Part shown: positions 55,566 through 64,000 of the stretch, piece by piece
Numbering within the stretch: the first letter of the stretch is position 1
How the letters are laid out: each line of letters starts with the position of its first letter
Assembly (NCBI GenBank): GCA_963580455.1
Contig: OY756962.1
Coordinates: forward strand, 24,937,001 to 25,001,000
Source of the DNA: Euonymus europaeus
Lineage: Eukaryota > Streptophyta > Magnoliopsida > Celastrales > Celastraceae
Reading direction: 5' to 3'
Length of the DNA stretch: 64,000 bases
Translations under genes and position numbers: made by a program
The notes under the pieces: model-generated
Databases searched by the model: none
Told to the model about the DNA's origin: nothing
What the model saw: only the letters and a program-made list of their open reading frames with translations

Positions 55566-58022
55566 GTGTTTTGAAATTTGTAACTTATTGTGGAATCGAA
55601 TATGAAAAAGAGTAGTTGAAATGGAAATGCCTTTTAATGTTAAATCTGGAAATAATCATTTCGAAAACAAGGCATTATTCTCAAAATCTGAGCTGATACA
55701 GGCCCACATGTAAAGCTAAAGCCAAAGCCAAAAAGTGAGTTGAGACTTGAGACACAGTAATGTATTGTTATGCTTAACCTATGATAATTTTTCAAGAGTA
55801 GATTATCATGCTTTGGAAAATTTACGAGCAACTGCTTGGGAGGCTAATTTTCAAGCATGTGTAAATGAAGAAGATTGCATATGAGAGCCAAAAACTTTGT
55901 TATTGGATGATCCGGTGCGAAAAGAGTCATGTCATGTCTGCTTATTCTGGTGTGGTTTCTTATTTTGATTTGAAATTCATATTGACTGAATTTTCGGATA
56001 ATTTCCATGGACTATTATGTGTACTTATCCTAATTTGGTCGCCTAAAATTCTCGCTCACAAATATAGGAAAATAAAATAAAAGATTTTGTTATGCATTTT
56101 GCACTTTGCTTTGTATTTTCAGTTGGTTTAGGTTCGATGATTAGATTCTCGAATACACCAAATTATTGGGATATTTAGGTGTAAAAGAATGTTTTAAGAA
56201 ATGATGGATCCTGAGTTGACGAGACTTGTGCTAGAGCGAGAGTTGAAAGTTCCCTGATGAATTATCTAGGATACAACAATAGTTCACACTCCTCTTCTTG
56301 TTTAATTTTGAGATATTGAGTTATTTGTGTGTGTGATATGTGTTGTTTGTTATAAATTATGATTCAAATCAAAGGACCATTGAAAGTATCTTCTCGTCAA
56401 TTGTTTCGACTCTATATTTTTTTAATGCTCATGCGCTTTTGTTTATGAGAGGACAAGGAGAAAAGGACTCCTACATTTTTATAAATCTTGAATTTTGGAT
56501 TCTATTTGATGTAAAAGGATGAATGGTTGTCTGAGGATGCAAGATTCCATGTAGCATTTATTGATATTTTGGTTAAATTTTAATTAAGGGGATTTCTGAT
56601 GCTATTAATTGGAACTCAAGGCATGATATGGAAGCCTTCCTAGTTAAATCTAGATGGGATGAGTATAAATTTTTTATACTTGGGTAGAACATAAGAAAAT
56701 CTGACATTGGCCAATCTTCCATGTAGCAATTTTGTATGATTAATTTAAACTTGTCATTGATAAGTTGCAAAACGTCTGAATGGCATGAAATTGGATTTTA
56801 TCATGGTTCTTATCGAATGAGTCAAGCTTATCGAGAACACTTGGAGGTGAGTTCATCTGGGGACATCCAGTGGTTGGTGAACTGAATTTTTATAATATTT
56901 TGAAACTTACGCAATTATTAATCATCTTGTGCTGTCTCAAGAACTTTCTAATATTTGTTTGGATGCTGTATTGTATTTTAGGAAGGGATGCAGAGTTTTC
57001 CGAATGATGGACTACCTTTTGCAGATGTCTGAAGGTAAATCTTTCCAAATTTCTCTAGATATTATAATACAGCTGAGGCCCTCTTTTTGGTTTTTGCCCA
57101 ACATACTTAAAGCATCATTAGTAAAATCAGCCTAGATATGAGAAAACACATCTTTAGAACTGGTTTTACTGATTGGATGGAGGATAATTTTAAGAATTTT
57201 GAACTCACGAAATCGGAAGTATTTATAAGGTTGTTTGAAAGGGATATCAAAGTTGGAAGGATGGAGATAATATCACTGGTTATGTTTTTTTGGTAAAGTA
57301 AGAATGCTTTGTTAGCAAATAAGACAACCAAACGAGATAAAAGAATTTACAGCGTGTCACTTTATATCCTATGCAACTAAACATCTTTCCCTTTTAACAT
57401 ATTTTGCGGATATGTGGTAGCCCATGCGACTCATGTGGGGAGATGTTTAGAGGAGTTTGCGAACCTTTTCGAAACTTTACTTGGCGCGAATTTGTGATGG
57501 TATTCGGAGGAGTTTATGAACCCTCCTCAACACCCCTCAAAATGCCCCTCAAAATGAGAGATTGAGAGATGTTTACTCGCATAAATCATTCCAAAACTTC
57601 TCAATATTTATAAATGTCAAGCAATAGTTCACTTTTATGAACCCCTATCAACTCTATATTTCCCCAAGCACAGCCCAAGTTACAAATATTCCAGATAAAT
57701 AAAGCTAGAACAAGAGGTGATTAGGTGAGTCTTTCAATGGCATTATTAACTGATGAATATATATTCAAGAGCACAAGATGAAGATCAGAAGGACTAGAGC
57801 TCACTAATTCATTTCATACTGGTTCGACTAACAACCGACACAGACTTTTTGACTTTTACAACCAGACACTATTACAAATGGCACACATATTAAGAAAATA
57901 CATAAGGACTAAACGGCCCTTTACATGAAACTTAAAACTAATCCCATGCATTAGACACACGTGGACACTTAATACTAAACCAAAAATACATGCAGCAAAC
58001 CCTTGTTCAATTCAACATCGTC
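55566..58022. other. Unassigned stretch with scattered exon-like blocks
   Basis: Short open blocks on the plus strand, such as one ending YREHLE before a gtgagt donor near 56849 and a block near 57118-57300, do not join into one frame and were not recognised. This may be a decayed gene downstream of the tandem leader-like repeat. The part after 57300 shows no gene. Confidence 0.25.
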
Positions 58023-58027
58023 CAACA

Positions 58028-59456
58028 TTAACCTCTCGAGATTGGTAATTTCTGGGGAGCTTGAGTAGCTGATGAAGATCTTTTCAACTTGTTGATAAGC
58101 TTTCTTCCGTAACATGGTCCATATCTTATGATATTTGGTAGAACGAGAGAGGCTATCAGAAGGCCGAACTTAACCCCAGTTGCCGGTTTGTCATTGCTAC
58201 CTACTGCAAACCCATAAGTAAGCATCAAAGCGTACATAGAACCGACAAGCTCTCTTTGGAAAGGAAATCCTTCCGTGAGGTAATGTATTATAAGTATTCC
58301 CCATGAGAGCGCCAGTGAGTTCCCAATTAGGAAGACAGTAACTTCATGAATATGTGACAGAGGACCGGAATTAGAAGAAGTTGAATTTGAATGCTTCTCT
58401 CCCATGCCCGTTGGGAGTTGCAATCCTGCTTGAAAAGTCACGGAGACGATTAGTCCTGCAACTACAAGCAGAGCGTTTCGCGCCTCGCCTGCCGAATCTC
58501 TGTACTTCTGAAACTTGAAATACTTTAGAACACTCGCAAAATTGTCTTTGTAATGCTCCTCTTGTGGAGTTTGATCATTTTCTTCGGCTTCGTTTTCTTG
58601 AGCTCCCTTCGCCCCAGCACGTTCGAGGATTTTCCTGAGTTGGACATCATTTGCATCTTCTATAAAAATGTCCAAAACATCCATAGCGGTTAAGCCCTTT
58701 GAGTTTATGGCATTCACCTCCAAAGCCCCAAAATTTCTCAAGAGAAGCTCAACACTCTGAATCATGAAAATCACAATCCTCCTTGTGAGAAATCTAGCAT
58801 TTACTAACAACAGATGGATCAACAATTGCATTAAAAGAAACAAAACATTAGCAATTATCTAAGCCTTGTACCTCCTTCTGTTTTCGAGAAACCGCAAGGT
58901 GCAAGACAGTATCTCCATTGGTAGCACACCAGTTTATGACTTTTTCCCTGTTGAAACTTTTCAGTGACTGGACAAGAACACCAAAGGCATCAACTTGGTG
59001 ATTCTTCACAGCAAGGTGAAGCACGGTCTCGTTATAAGCAGTCACATCTTCAAGAGATTCTGGAGATTTAGATACCAATTCATTTATAACCTCAACTCTT
59101 CCATGGATTGCAGCATGGTGTAGTGGTGTTCTTCCATCTTTGCCTTTGAGAAGACAAGTTCCGCGGTTTTTCTTGTTGAGTTCTGCAACAATCTCTACAT
59201 TCCCAACTATAGCAGCTATGCCCATTGGCCTATATCCATCCTTATTCAGTTCCCGAGCTAAGTCAGGGTTTCGTTCAAGCAGCTCACTCACAAAACTCAG
59301 CTGTCCTGCTTTTGTTGCAACATGTAAAAGGGTGTCTTCTTTGTCTTTTGTTGTCAGGAAAACTTCAGTAAGTATCAATGCATTCTGCTGAAGGGATTTG
59401 CGCAGAACCTCGACGTTTCCACAGCGTGAAGCTTCATATAATCGCTGGATATCCAT
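58028..59456 (-). CDS. Ankyrin-repeat/PGG membrane protein, BDA1-like (second)
   Basis: Two exons, 59456-58872 and 58756-58028, giving 437 residues. Exon 1 again has exactly 195 codons and ends KQKE before a GT donor, the same place as KQYE in the gene at 48382-50474. Repeats include TLLHVATKAGQLSFV, RPMGIAAIVGNVEIV, TPLHHAAIHGRVEVI and TVLHLAVSRKQKE. Exon 2 has an acidic linker (ENEAEENDQTPQEE) and then the PGG-type domain (ALLVVAGLIVSVTFQAGLQL) with further hydrophobic segments (VTVFLIGNSLALSWGILII, VKFGLLIASLVLPNII). The PGG triplet itself is LPTG here, so the motif is altered. The ATG at 59456 gives MDIQRLYEAS, matching MDPRLYEAA in the paralogue, so the in-frame ATG at 59516 was not used. 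The role is probably defence- or stress-related by family; this is not shown here. Confidence 0.87.
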
Positions 59457-60663
59457 CTGGGATTGATTGAGTTTTAGCTTGGAATTGAAGAACCTTTTGC
59501 AGAGACAAATAGACAAGGTCCAAGGCTGCTTACTTATCCACGAGATTCAGCAACTCCCAACTAGCTTAATAAATGCTAGTAGAAAAGAATTTCGCTTTCA
59601 AGTACGAGTTTGGAAAAAAAATTAGTAGAAAAGTCTTCTGGTTTTAGGGTTTTAGAATCTTTGCCCACAAAGCATAATCATTCCATCAACTGTTCCTGTA
59701 GAATGTGTACACAAGATAGCCTTTGATTCTTCTTTATATGAAGATTGATCAGAAACAACAATGGTAGAATCAAGAAAAGCTGCAGATGTGTTGAAATCAA
59801 CCATACCGATTTGGGAATGGCATAAACAATAATATCATGCCAAACCGATAAAAGTAAAATGGATCAGGTGAAGATAACAGAATGATGAGAATTGGTTCAA
59901 GAATAAAATCCTGCATTGGTTCATACTTTCTATGGTCGTTTTCTATGGGTCCAATGTTAGCTTCCATGCACGTCTCTCAATTTTCAAGGCTTAATTGCGT
60001 TAATTGACGCACTGTGACTCTTCTACTTTCTCTCACAAATTGGCGGTGAAGATTGTTTTATAGTTGAGCACTTGAGCCTGCATAACAACTTGAGGGTGGT
60101 CTGTCAGGTATTTTGGATAAATTAACTTCAGAAATCGAAGAACATCGTACGTTTATTAATTACACATTGATGGTCAAGCCAATCAGACCGACAAGGTTGG
60201 AAATACAGTTATAAGAATCACTCAAATATTTAATCGTCAAATAGACCATTTGATGCAGCCGCTAATAAGTTCTAAAAGGAATGAGATGGCATGGAGGCTA
60301 TTTGACTCATATTCCCTATATAAAATTGTCATCATAGTGCTAGATACCCCTAAGAAAAACATCATAATGCATCCATAACACATGTGGCAATCATCGCAGC
60401 CATAAGATTTGACTCCATTTTTAAATTCCAAAAATCAAAATCACGAGTTCCACTCACTAGAAATATTTAGGGATACAAAATCTTAGGGATATTTAGCATT
60501 TTCGAAACTCTGACCATCCCGGTAAACGGATACTGTTCATGCGCCATTCATTTTTTTATTAAAAAAATCAGCGTCTCTCTCTCTCTTTCCTCTTCCGGTG
60601 CTATGGTCTCTCTTTCCTCTTCACTTCTCTTTCTACTTTGGCTCTTCTCTTCTTGACGCTCTC
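59457..60663. other. Intergenic, upstream of the second BDA1-like gene
   Basis: No gene is supported. A CT-rich run lies just before the LTR-like element. Confidence 0.4.
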
Positions 60664-62025
60664 TGTAACACCCCACATACTCAACAAAAATTGCATAGTC
60701 AATTGTTCACAATTCTATGTGTATGACGGGTCAATCAATTTATTTACGGTGTTTCCTTGTGCAAATCCTCATCTATAATTATCTATTTATGATTTCCTTT
60801 TATAGGGATTTGACTTAAGTAATAAATGCATAAACAGGATTAACAAATTAAGGCTAAGTAGGGAATTAATTCTAAGTGAGGAAACCAGTGAGGAGCCTGG
60901 GATCAAGGTTATATATGTAATAAAAAAAGGAGAGAGAGTGGGTTAGGATTTGTAAAATGAGGAATATAAATAGGGAGCAGAGGAAACAACTTGGAAAAAA
61001 AAAGAGACTGGAACGAAGCCATCAAAGATAAGTCTGATAAGAGATCACTGTGAGGTAAGTAATATTCAACCTCACCGCAGGAATTTGTTGAATATGTGAT
61101 TGCCATGGAACTGTGTAGTATGTGTTCTTATTGTATATATGGTTTTGCGATAATGGCTAAAATGCGTTGATGATTGCCATGATGGATGGACTTTTTGAAA
61201 TAATTGTTAGGTGCGTTAACTTGTGATTACATGCTCAGGCCATAATAGGTTTCATGGTTACAGGATTCTATGTGAAAATACCAGAACCGCCTGTTATGAG
61301 AATGGTTAGTGATGATACTGTACAGTGCATTTTCTTGTGATAGTTTAGACAGGCGGGTAGACAGGAAATTGAATGGTATTGGACTGGAAAAGTTTTAAAT
61401 GGGAATTGTCTTGACTGGAATTGTTTTACTGTTTATGCTCTTCGGTAGAACGCAATGAAATCCCGACTGGTTACTCCGTATTGGCATACCATGGTCGGGG
61501 CCTTACGTAAATGGGGGTAAAGGTTTAAAAGGGAAATAGAAGGGGACAAGTTGATAATCTCATGGTTGCATTCATGCATTATATTACTTGCTGGACTTCG
61601 GCTCGCTATTTTCTTGTGGTGTTGTAGTTGATGACTTGATTGACGAGTATACATATGATGCTGATGGTGGGGCTACCGTGGATCCATGAGTATCGATTCA
61701 TGTGACGATTAAGTTAATAAGATTTGTTTATCAATAAAGAACGGATTGATGCCGCTTCATGGGAGGGTTTACGTTATGTTTTAATTTATGAAATTTTGCT
61801 TAAATTTGACATAGGAGCTAAGACTTGGAATAAATTGTTATTGCAATAATTGTTTTGGTACGAATTTAAGTTATGAGCTATTGTAATAATTAGTTTGATT
61901 AGTCAAACTTTTAAGTCCTATAGTAAATAACTAATAGTCAAGTCTTTTGGCGGAGGTGGAGTTATATTGATAGCGACTGCTCAGTGAAATTTATTGGTTG
62001 GGTCCCATTGAATGGGGCATTACTG
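60664..62025 (+). mobile_element. Probable Ty3/gypsy solo LTR
   Basis: Starts TGTAACACCCC, a common start of plant gypsy LTRs, and is followed about 300 bp later by aatataaatagggagcag, a TATA-type promoter. About 1.36 kb downstream the text tggggcattact resembles the matching inverted end. CTCTC lies before the start, and ctctc-rich sequence follows the end, but the exact right border is not clean and does not end in CA. No internal genes were seen. The right border is therefore approximate. Confidence 0.42.
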
Positions 62026-63707
62026 TTCTCTCTCTCTAAATACTCTGTCACTGCTCTCTAAAGAGGGTACCTTCTTGTCATCTTCTCAGGAATAATTGCA
62101 GGTACAACTCTGTTCATGCGAAGCTTCGTCTTCATAAGCTCTGTTTTTCCTCCGTTTATACTCGAATCGGGGTTTCATAGGACAAATTCCTATTTGCTTT
62201 GGCAATCTCATGAACCTTCATTCTCTGGTGCTATTGGAGAACGTCTCAACAAGCAAAATACGTGAAAAGATTGGCCAATTAACCAGCTTGAAAGGATTAT
62301 TACATGCTGGTTCAATAAAATTGAAGATTTTGATGCAATGGATTCAATTGGCTCATATTAATTCATTAATTTTATATTTATACATTAATATTTATTGCAT
62401 ATAATATTTAATTTTATTTGATTAATCCATTTTCGGAAATAATAAAATGATTTAGATTAATTATATTTGATTATTATTTAAAATGGTAAGGTTTGATGTT
62501 ATAATAGTAGTAAAATAGACTAAGTTTAATTTAATAAAAATGATTGTAAAAATGAATAGTTAAATAATTCAAAGTAATTGATGTGTGGAGTTACTGTTTC
62601 AAAAAATGTAAATTAGTGAAAAAATGTATTTTTAGTGGAGTTTAGAAAATCTCTTGAGAGTAACTGTTGTGGATGGTCTATATTTTTAGACTCAATTTTT
62701 AGTTTTGGGTCCACAATATATTCAATGGAGATTTATTTCGAGCCCGATGACGTGGCATTTTTTGACCTAAAAATAGATGTTTCAATGAGCTTTTTTAGCC
62801 ACTCTTAATATTTTACAATCTTAAAGCATGTTTTTTTTTATTATTATTATTTGCCAAACATTCGAAAATTTTATGTTTTAATATTGTTTATTTCCTTGTA
62901 TTAATTATGGTTTCAGATTAGTGTTTGTTTCACCATTTTAAGTTGTAACATCTCTTGCGATAGCAATTCTTGTCGAATTATAATAAAATCACATAATTTT
63001 AGATACCGTTTTTGATTTCAAATTCACTTTGTAAACCGTCTTCCCCTCACCAACAACCAAGGCATTCAAGATTTTTCGCTGTTATTTTCTCTACCGATCA
63101 TAAAGCTTCGATTAAAATTCAACATCCACACCCAGCAGAAGAAGAAGAAGCTTTAAAAGCTTAAATTGTACAGACACACGTCTTACATCAATCTCTAGGA
63201 TGAGTACTACATATCATGACATTGTAACAAAAGTATTTTACATCTTAGTCGTCTTTGAATGGCAGAAAAAGAGAGTGAAAACATATTTCGCAAGGAAAGT
63301 GAATTATTTTATTGATTTCTCTATTCTAATTAATTATTCTAATCTCTTAATCTATATGTTGAGCATTTATAATTTGATTTTATTCTAATTAATTATTAAT
63401 CCTTTAGGATTTAGCGAATCCATTTCTGTTAGAGTTTAACATTTATTGTTTAGATATGAACTATCATGAACTCCTAATATATGAGCTATTTATCACTACC
63501 CATTTCACAGTCAGTTTTGTTCCACTACAAAGAAAGCAAGCAATTAAAAAAAGAACAAAAATAACACTCGTGTTCCACTTTGGTTTGCTAAGCCGAAGAA
63601 GCATGTCCCCCGTTTCTCAGTCTTTTTTGTGGTTTAACCTTATTTAGCGAAAAGAAAATTCGTATTGCCTATAAAGTATAAACAAGAAAGTCTTGGAGAG
63701 TTCTTAG
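62026..63707. other. Intergenic, AT-rich, no gene seen
   Basis: Short frames only; (AT)-rich with an ATT run near 62838-62850. Confidence 0.4.
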
Positions 63708-64000
63708 GTGCAAGGTATTTTGGCATCTTATGAGCATGCGTCGGGCCAAGCAGTTAATGTTCATAAATCAGGTATCTTCTTTAGTCTTAATGTAGCTGTA
63801 TCTTTACGGGAGAGTATTTATGGTGTGTTGGGTGTCTCTTCTCCATTGGATACTGGACGATATTTAGGATTACCTTCTCTGATTGGAAGAAATAAAAGGG
63901 CAATGTTTGCGTTTCTTCGAGATAGGTTGTGGAAGCGGTTACAAGGGTGGATTGCTAAAACTTTATCTCAAGCAGAAAGAGGGGTGTTGATTAAGTCTGT
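63708..64000 (+). mobile_element. LINE reverse-transcriptase fragment, cut by the window end
   Basis: From 63708 the plus strand is open to the last base. It encodes YEHASGQAVNVHKSGIFFS, then a GRYLGLPSLIGRNKRAMF and WKRLQGWIAKTLSQAERGVL pattern. This is the region after the catalytic core of plant L1-type LINE reverse transcriptases, often written as ASGQ...KS followed by YLGLP and GW..K.LS.A....LIK. An in-frame TAG stands at 63705-63707, so the piece is probably 5' truncated or decayed. The rest lies beyond the window. Confidence 0.78.

Overview
This is nuclear DNA from a flowering plant, most likely a eudicot. It is AT-rich, its genes are split by GT-AG introns, and its proteins belong to plant families: a DAD1-type plastid lipase, a U-type cyclin, a PPR protein and ankyrin-PGG membrane proteins. 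The species cannot be named from the sequence alone. No tRNA, rRNA or CRISPR array was seen.

Region by region. 1-18.6 kb: a small cluster of class-I phospholipase A1 genes (two intact, one inverted and broken) embedded in retroelements. These are three solo LTRs with matching 5-bp target duplications and one complete non-autonomous LTR element that carries only gag. 18.6-24.3 kb: MITEs, a tandem-repeat block, a SINE-like fragment and a poorly resolved minus-strand locus. 24.4-45.7 kb: the conserved gene island, with an RGG-repeat RNA-binding protein (7 exons), MAGO NASHI (3 exons, one intron holding a truncated LINE), a plastid-targeted DUF3598-like protein (5 exons, minus) divergently paired with a PPR gene (2 exons), and a CYCU4-like cyclin (2 exons). 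48.4-59.5 kb: two minus-strand ankyrin/PGG (BDA1-like) genes with the same exon layout. They are separated by a complete 2.9-kb Mutator-like element that carries a FAR1 DNA-binding exon, and by a three-copy tandem repeat. 60-64 kb: a probable Ty3/gypsy LTR, and at the window edge the start of a LINE reverse-transcriptase fragment.

The genes do not form a pathway. The two lipases would release fatty acyl chains from plastid lipids, the first step toward jasmonate. The RGG protein and MAGO act on mRNA, and the PPR protein is an organelle RNA-binding candidate. The ankyrin-PGG proteins are a class linked to defence and stress.

Exon borders were placed by hand from reading frame and splice consensus; UTRs are not defined. 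I found no clearly new system. The most unusual objects are the gag-only LTR element, the FAR1-carrying Mutator-like element, and a solo LTR ending 12 bp before a lipase start codon.
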